A DNA stretch of 64,000 nt from Eutreptiella sp. 'Long Island Sound 2002' (lineage: Eukaryota; Euglenozoa; Euglenophyceae; Eutreptiales; Eutreptiaceae): the NCBI GenBank assembly GCA_964036045.1, contig OZ038392.1, forward strand, positions 30,693,087 through 30,757,086, written 5' to 3'. The notes under the pieces are model-generated. The model was not told where the DNA came from. It searched no databases and saw nothing but the letters and a program-made list of their open reading frames with translations. The translations under genes were made by a program, and so were the position numbers. Position 1 is the stretch's first letter, and each line of letters opens with the position of its first letter. Below, in pieces: positions 1 to 12,165 of the stretch.

Positions 1-985
1 AAACCACAGCTGCCTCCACCACCACAGCTGCCCCCACCACTACATCTGCCTCCACCACCACAGCTGCCACCAAAACCACACCTGCCTCCACCACCACAAC
101 CACCTCCACCACCACAGCTGCCACCAACACCACAGCTGCCACCAAAACCACAGCTGCCTCCACCACCACAGTTACCTCCACCACCACAGCCGCCTCCACC
201 ACCACAGCTGCCACCAAAACCACAGCTGCCACCACCACCACAACCACCTCCACCACCACAGCCGCCTCCACCACCACAGCTGCCACCAAAACCACAGCTG
301 CCTCCACCATCACAGCTGCCCCCACCATCACAGCTGCCCACACCACCACAGCTGCCTCCACCACCACATCTGCCTCCACCACCACAGCTGCCACCAAAAC
401 CACAGCTGCCTCCACCACCACAGCTGCCCCCACCATCACAGCTGCCCACACCACCACAGCTGCCTCCACCACCACATCTGCCTCCACCACCACATCTGCC
501 TCCACCACCACAGCTGCCACCAAAACCACACCTGCCTCCACCACAACAGTTACCTCCACCACCACAGCTGCCACCAAAACCACACCTGCCACCAAAACCA
601 CAGCTGCCACCACCACCACAACCACCTCCACCACCACAGCCGCCTCCACCACCACAGCTGCCACCAAAACCACAGCTGCCTCCACCACCACAACCACCTC
701 CACCACCACAGCCGCCTCCACCACCACAGCTGCCACCAAAACCACAGCTGCCTCCACCACCACAGCTGCCCCCACCATCACAGCTGCCCACACCACCACA
801 GCTGCCACCTGCCTCCACCACCACAACCACCTCCACCACCACAGCCGCCTCCACCACCACAGCTGCCACCAAAACCACAGCTGCCTCCACCACCACAGCT
901 GCCCCCACCATCACAGCTGCCCACACCACCACAGCTGCCACCTGCCTCCACCACCACAGCCACCTCCACCACCACAGCTGCCAGC
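1..985. repeat. Pro/Thr-coding CCACCACCACAGCTGCC minisatellite
   Basis: Degenerate tandem units built from CCACCACCA, CAGCTGCC and CCAAAACCA run from the window edge to about 985. The plus strand lacks stop codons in this tract. One frame reads as PPPPQLPPKPQL-type proline-rich protein and another as a Thr/Ala-rich mucin-like string. An 11-bp-scale deletion near 803 and 940 (CTGCCACCTGCCTCC) switches one frame into the other. It could be the 3' coding part of a gene lying left of the window, but no start or splice site is visible, so coding status is open. Confidence 0.75.
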
Positions 986-999
986 AGCACCAAACCTGA

Positions 1000-1335
1000 C
1001 ACACAGTACCCTCACTCACATGCCGTATCTCCACTCGCGCACAGTACTCTCACGCACATAGTACACTCACAGACTCAATACTCTCACTCACAAACATTAC
1101 GATTGGTCACGCACAGTACCCTCGTTCAGACGCGGTATTGTCACTCTCTCACAGTAATCTTACTCACAAAACGCAACCAGTACCAGCAGTAAGCAACAAA
1201 AAAAAGGCCTGTGTGGACACGCAGCATCTGCTTCCACGCCTATGTGGACAAGGCACCTTTACCTCCTTGCCTATGTGGACAAGCCACACCTATTTCCATG
1301 CCTATGTGGACAAGCCACGTCTGCTTCCATGTGCA
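1000..1335. repeat. CACTCACAGTA-type repeat followed by a 31-bp tandem repeat
   Basis: Bases 1000-1145 hold irregular CACTCACA/CAGTAC copies. From 1210 a 31-bp unit carrying TATGTGGACAAG recurs at 1210, 1241, 1272 and 1303. Because 31 is not a multiple of 3, the short frames across it change frame every unit and are not credible genes. Confidence 0.7.
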
Positions 1336-1339
1336 GGTG

Positions 1340-4115
1340 GAACACACTCCTTGTGAGACGATTGCTTGAATGCTGTAGAAATGCAGATGATTCGGGGTTG
1401 TTCACGAACGCATTCAACCTCCATCAAAGTCCCACCTTCTCAGAATATCAGTTGACAAAAAAAAGTACATGACAGTCTTCCTCATGGGGTCGTTCGCCAA
1501 CCCTCACCTTATCATCCTCGGTGTGTCCTGAATGTTGTGTTTTTGGTGACGGCAGGCACACAAACAAACGGGTCCGGGGACGGAGAATGATGATACATCG
1601 ATTTCAGATGCATTGGCTCATTGCAGTCGGGGCTTTGGGGCACTGTTATACTGGTGCTCAGGTCCGCTTCCGATCAATGAGTCAATACTACGTCACCGGT
1701 TGTTTTCACTCATCCCGTGCTCAGACCTTATATTCGCGAATGGTGTACCTGTTGCATATCTGCGGCGCCTCATTGACAAAATGTTTCGCATGGCTGCATT
1801 TGGCCCTGGTGTCCAGTTCAGTGGCAGGGTCCGGCCTTTCGAATTTGGAATCAGGCCATAGCTTAGTGACTGGTTGATACTATACCGGGGGTGGGGCTGG
1901 GGGCGGGCGGGTGGGTCTGAGGCTGGGTGGGTGGGTTCATGTGGTTTTTCCCCGATATTGGGAAAGTGCAGGTACCCCCCCACGGGGGGTTGTCCGCTTT
2001 TTTAGGTGGGTGGGTGGTTTGCTGAGCTTGGTAGACCACCAACGTTGTTCATGGGCCGAGGCACATTGTGACACATGGGGGTGCTGCCATTTTGTGCACA
2101 CCTGTGTTGCTTTAAATTTTTGTCATGGTGATAAAATTTTACATTAGCAGGAAGTGAACCAACACCTTTCATTTGCACATGCACTGCTCTGACCACTACG
2201 TCACTGAGCATATCTGACGTACTAAGCGTCAAGGACCATGTACAGACTGAAGGGTGAAAACGCTTTTCCCGAAATTGCTCTGTGACCCCCCCCTCCAGGG
2301 TATCCGGCAGGTGGGTGGGTGGGTCTGGGGATGGGTGGGTGGATCAGCCAAATCCCTGGAGGGGCCAAATCCCCCCAGTATCACTAAGCTATGGCCTGTT
2401 TGGAATAGCCCCCCCCCAAAAAACATATTTCCACACAATATTTGACCAAACATATTTCCACACAATGCTGGCAACAAGGCAATTGCTAGCACAGGGTGTC
2501 CACACCTCCATGGGTTCTTTCGGACAATCTTCCCTGGCATAAATTCAGCCACTACCCTCAGAGGGGCTGGCAGCAAAACGCACTGCCAAAGGCACACAAA
2601 GACACTACCTCAGGATAAATATCCTGGGGGGTTCCCTGAGCATCAGACAAGGTTAGGCCCAGGTCTTCGCTCCATAACGCGCCTGGCGATATGCACTGCG
2701 CTTCCCAGACCTGCACTAAGCAGGGCCAGGGGCCTTGCGTCAGATTTGGCCAAACATATTTCCACACAATATTTGATGCCTTCATTGTATCATGAGAATG
2801 GCCTGAGACAGGCACTAACCATGTAGTAGGGCATCCACGTTTTGAGGTCACAGGTTGTCGCGGTGATGTGGGTGTACCCCCCCCTTTCTCCCCTTTGAGA
2901 AATAGCCACCTGTGCCCTGTGGGAACTGGGGCACTTTGAGTTTTCCACATTAACTAGAAGGGTAGATATTGAGGGTCTCTTGTGTTTCTACTGGACAAGG
3001 TGGTGCGATTGGTGCATTGTTGTGGAGATGCATTTCTTGCATCCTAGGCCGTACGGTGTACTCTGCAACAGGCAGAACACTTAGTTTTGTTGTTGTTGTT
3101 GTTTTTTGCAATGTCAGGCTTTCGTGCTGCGGTGCACCACACCTGTGCCCCTGTCACACAGATGTCTCTCCCCCGTGTGTGATCCCCCGTGGCCATTCGG
3201 TGGGCGGGGGATGGCGGGCTGGGCTTGGCGGTGGTGGCTGCGGCTTGGCAGCGGTGGATGTGGGGATGGCTGCTGGTGTCTGGGTTTGCAAATTCAGGCT
3301 TTGGCGCTGCGGTGACCCACAACCGTGCACCTGTTGCACACATGTCTCTCCTCTGTGTGCGAACCCCCTCGCGCCCCCCTCATCCCCCTCTACTGCCAAC
3401 CGGGTGGAGAGGAGGCAGCGTTTGAAGAAGGTGCAGTTGAAGTTAGACATTTTTCTGCACCCTCCATCTCCTACTGAGGATTCAAAGGCTGTGCAGCTCA
3501 CTCTGGCTCGAGAGCCCAATCCAATGATCCCTGTTGAGCACCGTTCAGCTCCTCCAAATTGCGTACTCCTGCCAGCAGAAGTGACACACAGTGCCCGTCT
3601 GTCAGTAGGCCTGAGCATGCATCATAACAAACAATTTCCGGTCGTTTTGTTTGTCACATGCCCGTCATCTGTGCATGTCTTGCTTTGTGTCACTGGTCCA
3701 TTGTCTTGGCGTCGTTTTTGCCATGTTCCCCTCAGAGGTGGAGGGAGATACTGAACACTGGTGCTGCTTTTTGAAGGTGTCGGGGCTTGCTGATGCATGC
3801 ATGTGCAGATGTATATTCATAGTCATGGTCATCGTCATGTACATTTTTGCTGTTTGTTGTGCACTGTGGCTTTTCGAGCTTTTTGACTTAAGAGTAGCGA
3901 TGCCGTTGGTTTTGTTGCATTATGACTGTGCAGGTCAGAGCCAAAAGCGCAGTATATTCAAAGGGCCATGGGAGAATCAAGGTGGATGATCTCAGTTGTT
4001 CTATTTGAGATGGAGAGTAGACCTATTTCAGTGTAGAAATACCTTAGATTATGCAAATGCAGAATATGTAAATGCACTGGTGAACAGAGGTGAAGAATGC
4101 TCACCCGATTTAGTA
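1340..4115. other. Stretch without a supported gene; local duplications
   Basis: Several open frames of 60-260 codons exist here, but none shows a recognisable domain and they follow GGTGGGTGGG-rich or low-complexity sequence. Visible structure: a roughly 75-bp duplication (about 3107-3185 and 3291-3365, both with CAGGCTTT...GCTGCGGTG), a repeated AACATATTTCCACACAAT motif (2423, 2450, 2756), and a short inverted pair GGCCATAGCTTAGTG (1854) / CACTAAGCTATGGCC (2386). Confidence 0.5.
2148..2212 (-). repeat. tRNA-like (SINE-like) sequence
   Basis: On the minus strand an A-box-like TAGTGGTCAGAGCA (2198-2185) is followed 24 bp later by a B-box-like GGTTCACTTCC (2160-2150), the spacing of an internal polymerase III promoter. 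The D stem pairs poorly and no acceptor stem closes, so it is not a working tRNA. A tRNA-derived SINE or decayed tRNA is more likely. An AT-rich tail follows. Confidence 0.35.
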
Positions 4116-5050
4116 CAGGAAATCACCTCGAAGAGAGGTTGTTAGATCAAGCGCAGGCGCGAGCGTCGTATACCCCCCTTTTTTGGGGTTGTTCGCGTAG
4201 CATACTCCAATGTATGGTTTCTAACGTCTGACCCCTTGTAAAATCATCATTTTAGGACCAAAATTGATCCCCCAATGATTTTTTGGATTTTGACCCCTGT
4301 ACCCCCCCACACCTGGGTACCCCATTTTGGGGGGGGGGGGTCAAAACTTCTTTGCGTATTGCGGCCGCTGTGTGTGTATTTGGATCTGGGTCCTGAAGAA
4401 CTTTTTTCTTGTGTACAAACCCCCTGACCCATGGCGTGGGTCCTGGGTCCCCACTCCAGGTCGCCCCCCCCCCCCCCCCATATGGCCCCTTGGCAGTGAG
4501 GACTTGGCCTTTTTCACGCTGGATAGGCTGTTCAGTGGCACGTGAAAGTTTTTTGAAATTCGATTTTTCATGAAACCCTTCCGTTGCCCCTAGGATGGGT
4601 TTGGGTGATCATTTGGTGACAATACGGGTACTTGAGCACCCATGGGGACCCACGTAGTGGCCGCTAGGCCTATGTAGCCCATGCCATGGGCCCTCCGAAA
4701 GCCCCAAAACTGCTGTTGCATGGGCTGTTTAGTGACACTTGAAAGTTTTTCACATTTCCACTTTTTCCGAGACCCTTCTGTTGCCCCTAGGATGGGTTTG
4801 GGTGATCATTTGGTGACAATATGGGTACTTGAGCACCCATGGGCACCCATGTAGTGGCCACTGGGCCCATCTAGCCCGAGCCCTGGGCCCCCCAAAAGCT
4901 TCAAAATTGCCGTTGTAGGTGGTTCAATGGCCTTTGGTGTGTGCACAAATTGCTGAAGTAGTTTTCCACCCTCTACATGTCACAAATGGAAAATTTTGCA
5001 AAACATTTTGTTTGATATTTTGACCACTTACAATGATGAAATATGCTATG
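4116..5050 (+). repeat. ~930-bp composite repeat, copy 1
   Basis: Starts with ATCACCTCGAAGAGAGG and GTTGTTAGATCAAGCGC, and continues through C- and G-runs and two tandem halves carrying GATGGGTTTGGGTGATCATT (about 4590 and 4790). Recognisable copies lie at 45360-45925 (3' truncated) and 56965-57942. It carries no long reading frame of its own, so it looks like a non-autonomous element. This copy also preserves the empty site for the insertion at 57943-59007. Confidence 0.75.
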
Positions 5051-5229
5051 TAAAGCATGTTTTAGCCCCCCTGTTATGTGTTTTTCACTCTGTACACAGG
5101 CCAGTGGACGCTAAAAGACGAATACCCCTTTTATGTGTTTTTCACCCTATTTGGGTGTTGGGGGTGGGGGCGCTTCCCAAGGGGTCTAGAGTACAACCTG
5201 CTTATGCAGTTTTCCAGCCTCGGCAGCTC

Positions 5230-5880
5230 AAAACTGGAAATCACCTCGCAGAGGTTGTTAGATCAAAGCCAGGCGGGCGTATATAGGGGAAAACGCCACA
5301 TACCCCCCCATTTTGGCCATTTTGGGGCTATTCGCGTACCCTACCCCAAGGGGTTGAATTGTTAGTTTAACCCCTTGTAAAATCATTATTTTGTCCAATA
5401 AACGCATCCCCCAATGAGTTTTTGGTCCGGACCCCCCCAGACCCCCCCCACTTGAAACCCACTTTTTTGAGGTTTTGAGGGAGGGGGGGGGGTGGGGGGG
5501 GGTGGGGGGGGGGTCAAAAAATGACCCCCCCTTTTTTTGGGTCGAAAATCATGAATCTTTTGGTTTTTTTCGATTTTGAGCCGAAAAAGTTTTTCCGGCT
5601 CCCGACTCTATGGGGTTTGTATGGGGCGGAGTGAGACGAGCGCTTATGCAGTTTATGCACTTTTCAGCCATTTTTGCTATGTTCGTCGACCTCGGTGACC
5701 CTGTGGTACCTACTCTGAGGGGTGCAAGTGGGGATGTTGTGACAGTATATGCCTACTAGGATACGGAAGGACGTTTTTTGCAGTCTCTAGCCTTGCCTGG
5801 GGCCGTCCACAACCCGTGCCAAAGACGCGAAATGACTGTTTCCACCAACAATGGCTTAGTGATTGGGCCAGTACACAACC
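5230..5880 (+). repeat. ~650-bp composite element, copy 1
   Basis: Begins CACCTCGCAGAGGTTGTTAG, passes through GTTGAATTGTTAGTTTAACC, a C-run/G-run pair and ATCATGAATCTTTTGG, and ends near CACAACCCGTGCCAAAGACG before returning to satellite sequence. Full copies lie at 36925-37540, 37785-38440, 41310-41945, 42195-42840 and 61315-61950, a copy interrupted by an insertion at 59160-60250, and fragments at 10228-10395 and 11900-12165. No protein is encoded. Confidence 0.8.
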
Positions 5881-6045
5881 TGCTTATGCAGTTTTTCACC
5901 CCAGGCAGCTCAAAAATCGAAGTTTTCGAAACTTGTTTTTTTGATATTGTGACCACCCAAAATGACATTTCAAGCTATGGAAAGCATGTTTTAGGCCGTA
6001 TTTACGTGTTTTTCACCCGATATGGGTATTAGGTCCGGGGGGGGG

Positions 6046-6740
6046 GTTGGGTTGGGTTGGGTGAAGGCCTCACCTGGTCGCCTACCCACGGTCCGCGCCG
6101 CCTTCCCTGCCGGACCCGACCGGGCGGCTGTACCAGGGTCTCCGGTCACAAGGCCTACCGGACTGCTGACCGCCCCCAGACCCCGCGGTGGCGCTCGCGG
6201 GCGGGAGATGCCGCCGTGCCTGTGTGTATGTGCCCTTGTGTGTTTGTGGAGGGGGGGGGGGGGGGGGCTGTGGCACACCTGCTTGCTCCATTGTTGTTCG
6301 GCGTTGGCGCACATGGTGCGGGGAAGTGTGTGCCTGGTGCTCCAGGCCCCGGCAGGGAGGCTGGAGAGCCTGACTCTGAGCCCGCCGGGGGAGATGTGGG
6401 CCTGGGCTCGCAACCTCCACGTCACTAGGACATGCTACCCAACCACTCCACGACTGCCTGTTGGCACGGGAAGGCGGTGGTACGTGGCACGACTGGGGTC
6501 AGACCCGCACTCCTTGACTGCCTTAGGCACAGGTGGTGCTGCCACGCGGGCTGGGTCCGGCTCCCCACGGCCGAGGGCGTACCGCGGGCAGGTGGAGGGG
6601 CACCAGGGCGCAAAGAGTGCTTCCCTGCCCTGGGTGCCACCGGTGCTGGCTGCACTGGCTGCGGCGCTACAGCCCGCGTAGACGAGGGGGCCCAGAGGGC
6701 ACCACACCCGAATGGCCTCTCCGTTGATCCGGGGGGGGGG
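6046..6740 (+). mobile_element. GC-rich ~690-bp dispersed element inserted in the satellite G-run
   Basis: The satellite G-run breaks at about 6045 into GGGTTGGGTTGGGTTGGGT and resumes at about 6730. The interior (for example GAAGGCCTCACCTGGTC and CGGGCGGGAGATGCCGCC) recurs inverted at 19610-20166 and in part at 19115-19240. Open frames across it (up to 219 codons) are not conserved in frame between the copies, so it is treated as a non-coding mobile or dispersed repeat. No target duplication can be judged inside a homopolymer. Confidence 0.6.
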
Positions 6741-7990
6741 GGGGGGGGGCTCCCAAGGGATTGGTACACAACCTGCTCATGCAGTTTTTCACCCCGGACA
6801 ACTCAAAAATCGAAGTTTCCGAAACTTGTTTTTTTGATATTGTGACCACACAATATGACCATCCAAGGTATGTAAAGCATGTTTTAGGCCGTATTTACGT
6901 GTTTTTCACCCGATATGGGTATTAGGTCCGGGGGGGGGGGGGTCTCCCAAGGGATTGGTACACAACCTGCTTATGCAGTTTTTCACCCCGGACAGCTCAA
7001 AAATCGAAGTTTCCGAAACTTCTTTTTTTGATATTGTGACCACACAATATGACCATCCAAGGTATGTAAAGCATGTTTTAGGCCGTATTTACGTGTTTTT
7101 CACCCGATTTGGGAATCAGGTCCGGGGGGGGGAGGGGGGGGGGGGCCAAGGGTTTGGTACACAACCTGCTTATGCAGTTTTTCAACCCGGGCAGCTCAAA
7201 AATCGAAGTTTTCGAAACTTGTTTGTTTGATATTGTGACCACCTAAAATGACCATCCAAGGTATGTAAAGCATGTTTTAGGCCGTATTTACATGTTTTTC
7301 ACCCTATTTGGGTATTGGGTTGGGGGGGGGGGGGGGGCTCCCAAGGGATTGGTACACAACCTGCTTATGCAGTTTTTCACCCCGGACAGCTCAAAAATGG
7401 AAGTTTTCGAAACTTGTTTTTTTTATATTGTCATTACCCAAAATGACCATTCAAGCAATGTAAAGCATGTTTTAGGCTGTATTTACGTGTTTGTAACCTT
7501 ATTTGGGTATTGGGTCGGGGAGGGGTCTCCTAGGGGATTGGTACACAACCTGCTTGTGCAGTTTTTCACCGTGGAGGGCTCAAAAATCGAAGTTTTCGAA
7601 ACTTGTTTTTTTCATACCGTGATCACCTAAAATGACCATCCAAGGTATGTGAAGCATGTTTTAGGCCGTATTTATGTAGTTTCCACCCTATTTTGGGTAC
7701 GTCTTGCTCGGTGTAGATTCTTCGCGAGGTGGACTTGCCGAAGGCAATAGAATTTCCGAAACTGATTTTTTTGATACTTTGGCCATCCAAAATGATCGAA
7801 TATCCTATGTAAAGCATGTTTTAGCCCCTCTTTATGTGTTTTTCACACTATTTGGGTGCCTGTGTGGGGGGGTGGGTGGCTCCCAAGGGGTCTAGGGCAC
7901 AACCTGGTTATGCAGTTTTCCCGCCTCAGCAGCTCAAGAATGGTTTGTCCCTCTCCTCTTCGAGGTGCCTTACCGAAAGCAATAGAATAT

Positions 7991-10227
7991 GCAGCAACTG
8001 CGACAGTGGAACACAAAGGAACGATGACAGTGCTTTGGACAGTGCTTGGAATGGCAACATAGAAGATGTTGACAAAAGTCTAGAAATTTGCAAGTTGAAA
8101 AGCAAAAATTAAACAATTTACATCAAAGTCATTTATACAAACCAGTTTGATAGACAGCTCATCACCTCAAACCTCAGAAAAAGATGCACAAGTAATTTTC
8201 AAATCAATGATGTGCACAATGTTGATATAATCAAAGAACCAATAGCTGGTTCTCATTTTGGAAGTGAGCAACAATAACCGGTTTTGGATGTGAAAAAAGT
8301 TTCCAAGGTTCCAAAGCAGTGGCATTTAGAACAACATCCATGCGGGCATCGATTTCTCTGAGTGACCACAGTGGGAAAATGACACTGTGCAGGGTAAAAT
8401 CAGGGAAACACCCAAATGGCACACCCAACCTGAATAGATAGGATAACCCCCCACCCTTCGGAACAAAATTACGACACTGCTCCCTCTACAAATTGACTGC
8501 GTCATTCTAAATGGGGATGGGGTTTAGTTCAAGGACAGGTGCTTTTCTGTATTGGGCTTGCGTGGCGTTTACAGCCCCAGGACGAAGCGCTCCGAGAGTA
8601 CTGCAGGGTTTCTTCGCACTCGTTTGAATCCTGAGACCATGCTCTATCTAGAGAAAGTGGGTTTTCAGATTTTTCATCGAACAGTTTTGAGATATTCTGT
8701 GCTTTTGTGGCACCACGGTCCGGTTCCCCACCAAAACATGCAAGTGACATACCGAGCAACCAATGAAATGCGCTTCCTCCCAGCCATTATACCAAACATG
8801 GGGTTCCTTGGGACTCAATGAATCCAGAGACCATGGTCTATCCTGGGAAAATGGGTTTTCACACTTTTCATTGAACAGTTTTGAGATATTCTGTGCTTTT
8901 GTGGCACCACGGTCGGGCTCGCCACCAAAAGGGTGCACAAACACATACAAACATGGTGGGTGGGGGCTGATTTTTGCTATGTCCCATTTTTTTCCGTGGC
9001 CGCAGGGAGCCAGAAAAAAAAACGACTTTTAGAAATTGAATGTGGTGTTCTAAAAATAGATTTTCTGCGTTTTGTGGAAACAAATCGCTTCGCCATTGAA
9101 ACCGGAATGCCAAAAATATGGTTGCCAAATATCCAAAAAATGAAAAACGGAAGAAAAAAATTTTGATGCCAGGGGGGTTCGAACTCTTGTAAAAAAATTT
9201 TCAGCAGCTCGTTTGGGCTAGACGCGACCTAGAAGGAAACGGGCGTCATGGTTGCGTCAGGCACTGCTTTTGAGTGGTTGTGACTTCTGATGGTTTCGTC
9301 CAACTCCATGGTATGTTGGCGCAGTAGGCAATTAGGGTTATAACCCTAACCCTAACCCTAGCTGATAACCCTAATGCACAGGGTTGCTGAAATGAGAGTA
9401 GATTGTGAATGTATTGCGAACCATGGCACTGGTTGCGTCCCACAACCTCAGAATAGGGGGGGGGGGGTATGTGAACACAATGCAAAATGGACACACTGTG
9501 TCACTGTTATTCACTCTGCTCGGTCACTCCTCCCCAAATGAAAACCTGAATTTCGGAGGGAGTCCCCAAAAAGGAGGGTTTTATGACCATCTCACTGAAA
9601 AATTGATATACCATTGCGGCCGGCACCCTCAAAATAGGGGATGTATAGGGTGTTATTTCCTTTTGGGCCGCTGATATGTTTTTGCAATAGAAATTGTGAA
9701 AATTTGCAAAAAAAAATTGGTCTAAACGAGCACCGAGAAGATGAAGTTACTTGATGAAGGGTGCGCAGAACAAGTGTAAACTCGTTTAAAGCCGAAAGTA
9801 CCCTAAAATACAAAGTAAGGACATCCTTTCAACAATCTTTGCACAAAGTTATATAGCCATTAGCTAACCGTATGAAATTGTCCCATCATTACCCAAATTT
9901 GACCTCTTAACTTTCAATGTGACCTCTTAACCTTTGTCATGGGAAGGAGAGAGGGAGAAGGAGGGAAGGAGCAACTTGGTTCTTTGGTTCAACCCGTTGT
10001 GCAAACATGTTAACGCGACAAACTAGCTGAGGGATTGGCGTTCACAGAATTTCATGCACAAAATTCAGATTGCTAATGTCATTCTTGACATTCTTGTTGG
10101 TGCGCTATATTTTGCTTCTTTGTAGAAATTCAGATTGGAAATCACATAGATTCAAAGCGATCGCAGATCGCACATGTGACTGTCCTATGTGCACGCGTGT
10201 AATCCCTAATCTACTTGAGGCCAGTGC
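7991..10227. other. AT-rich stretch without a supported gene
   Basis: No frame here shows a recognisable domain. A roughly 110-bp segment is tandemly duplicated with a 193-bp period (about 8627-8737 and 8820-8930, both with GTTTTGAGATATTCTGTGC). A minus-strand B-box-like GGTTCGAAC sits near 9175. The telomere-like tract at 9336 is listed separately. The rest appears unique. Confidence 0.5.
9336..9374. repeat. Short interstitial telomere-like tract
   Basis: AACCCTAACCCTAACCCTA followed shortly by GATAACCCTAA gives about three and a half CCCTAA units, the complement of TTAGGG. It is too short to be a chromosome end and both flanks continue for kilobases. It suggests, weakly, that the host telomere unit is TTAGGG. 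Confidence 0.6.
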
Positions 10228-10590
10228 ATTTGTATGGGGCGGAGTGGGACGAGCGGTGACACAGTTTATGCACTTTTCAGCCTTTTTTGCTATGTTGGCG
10301 GTTTTGGCGACCTCGGTGACCCCGTGCTACCCACTCTGAGGGGTGTGAGTGGCGATGTTGTGACAGTAAATGCCTACTAGGATACGAAAGGACGTTTGGT
10401 AGGGGATTGGTACACAACTTGCTCATGCAGTTTTTCACCCTAGACAACTCAAAAATGGAAGTTTCCTAAACTTATTTTTTTGATATTTTGGTCACCTAAA
10501 ATGACCTTCCAAGGTATCTAAAGCATGTTTTGAGCTGTATTTATGTGTTTTTCACCTTATTTGGGTGTTGGGCGCGGGGGGGGGGGGGGC
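10228..10590 (+). repeat. Composite-element 3' fragment plus one satellite unit
   Basis: GTATGGGGCGGAGTGGGACG through TGCCTACTAGGATACG matches the 3' third of the ~650-bp composite. It is followed directly by a ~205-bp satellite unit ending in a G-run near 10575. Confidence 0.7.
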
Positions 10591-10698
10591 AGGGCCGTCC
10601 TTAGGGGACGATTTTTTTTTGTTAAGGACAGCCCTTAAGGACAGCCCCTAGAGGCCTTTTTGCCCCGGCAGAACGTGGGCCATGTCTACCCCCCCGGC

Positions 10699-11340
10699 CC
10701 TCTTTTGGGCACCACTTCTGATTTTGCCCCCCGCTCTGAAGCGGTGGGGATCCCCGATACGGCAGGGGTGAGGTAGCCAATTTGCCCACTTGTGGGCCAC
10801 TTCTGATTTTGCCCCCCGCTCTGCAGCGGTGGGGCTCCCCGATACGGCAGGGGTGAGGCAGCCATTTCGCCCACTTGTGGGCCACTTCTGATTTTGCCCC
10901 CCGCTCTGCAGCGGTGGGGCTCCCTGATACGGCAGGGGTGAGGTAGCCAATTTGCCCACTTGTGGGCCACTTCTGATTTTGCCCCCCGCTCTGAAGCGGT
11001 GGGGATCCCCGATACGGCAGGGGTGAGGTAGCCAATTTGCCCACTTGTGGGCCACTTCTGATTTTGCCCCCCGCTCTGAAGCGGTGGGGATCCACGATAC
11101 GGCAGGGGTGAGGTAGCCATTTCGCCCACTTGTGGGCCACTTCTGATTTTGCCCCCCGCTCTGCAGCGGTGGGGCTCCCCGATACGGCAGGGGTGAGGTA
11201 GCCAATTTGCCCACTTGTGGGCCACTTCTGATTTTGCCCCCCGCTCTGCAGCGGTGGGGCTCCCCGATACGGCAGGGGTGAGGTAGCCAATTTGCCCACT
11301 TGTGGGCCACTTCTGATTTTGCCCCCCGCTCTGAAGCCCG
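10699..11340 (+). repeat. 85-bp tandem array, about 7.5 units
   Basis: CTTGTGGGCCACTTCTG recurs with a strict 85-bp step (GGGCCAC at 10794, 10879, 10964, 11049, 11134, 11219, 11304). Units differ mainly at GAAGCGG/GCAGCGG and AATTTGCCC/ATTTCGCCC. The minus strand has no stop in any frame. Since 85 is not divisible by 3, this yields three overlapping 225-251-codon frames that are cyclic versions of the same 85-residue series. They are probably not genes. Diverged relatives occur near 44690 and 56725. Confidence 0.9.
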
Positions 11341-12165
11341 GGGGGGGGGGGGGGGGGCGGGTCTGCCAAGGGATGGGTACACAACCTCAAAGGATTGGTA
11401 CACAACCTGCTTGTGCAGTTTTTCACCCCGGGCAGCTCAAAAATCGAAGTAAGTGAGTGAGCAAGGGTCGGCCGTCAGTGTGGAGTGGTGGGAGACTGAC
11501 CCCAGATCTGAACCTGCCCTACCTAAGTCATGTAGGCCCCCGGCAGGGCGTGTAGTCAGCTACAACCACCATGACATTGGTGAGAAGGTAGAGTGGAGGC
11601 CTTTGTTGTCCTATGCTAACCCCTTAGCCACCGCATCCCTGCAACCCTGAGAATCTGCCAAAAATACGTAAAACGCCAACCAAAAATGAGCGCGCGGTGC
11701 ATGCGCGGTGCAATGCGCGGTGTGCGCGGTGCGATTGTTTCTCTCGAAACTTTCTTTTTTGATATTGTGATCCGCTAAAATGACCATCCAAGATATGTAA
11801 AGCATGTTTCAGCCCATATTTATGTAGTTTTTACCCTATTTTGAGTGTGTGTTGCTTGGGGTAGTTTCTCTGCGAGGTGGACTTGCTGAAGGCAATAGAA
11901 CCACCTCGCAGAGGTTGTTAGATCAAAGCGAGGCAGGCGTATATAGGGAAGAACGCCACATACCCCCCCATTTTGGGCCTTTTTGGGCCTATTCGCCTAT
12001 TCGCGTCCCGTACCCCAAGGGGTTGAATTGTTAGTTTAACCCCTTGTAAAATCATTATTTTCTCCAATAAACGCATCCCCTAATGAGTTTTTGGTTCGGA
12101 CCCCCCTAGACCCCCCCACTGGAAACCCACTGCGCACCCGCCTGGGTACCTGGGGGGGTCGCTCA
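11341..12165 (+). repeat. Satellite pieces, dispersed repeat and composite 5' fragment
   Basis: In order: satellite start (11350-11450); a dispersed repeat (about 11535-11750) shared with 46305-46525, including CCAAAAATACGTAAAACGCC and GCGCGGTG repeats; a satellite variant ending in CTCTGCGAGGTGG (11755-11895); and the first ~260 bp of the ~650-bp composite, truncated near 12120-12165. The satellite-composite join makes a perfect-arm palindrome like the one at 61290. Confidence 0.7.

Larger units (their letters stand above)
5150..7990 (+). repeat. ~205-bp G-run satellite, block A
   Basis: The unit contains GGATTGGTACACAACCTGC, GCAGTTTTTCACCCC, CTCAAAAATCGAAGTTT, ATGACCATCCAAGGTATG, TAAAGCATGTTTTAGGC and CACCCTATTTGGGTATT, then a run of 8-20 G. 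Units are complete at roughly 6750-7660. Elsewhere they are interrupted by the composite at 5230-5880 and the insertion near 6046-6740. A variant unit (7690-7990) replaces the G-run half with TCTTCGCGAGGTGGACTTGC and CGAAGGCAATAGAAT. Other blocks are listed separately. Function unknown. Confidence 0.85.

Noticed and set aside
2969-3754. 261-codon plus-strand frame
   Set aside because: It spans a local DNA duplication and poly-GTT tract, shows no recognisable domain, and overlaps equally long frames on the minus strand.
6022-6681. 219-codon frame in the GC-rich element
   Set aside because: The inverted copy at 19610-20166 does not keep the frame, which indicates a non-coding repeat.
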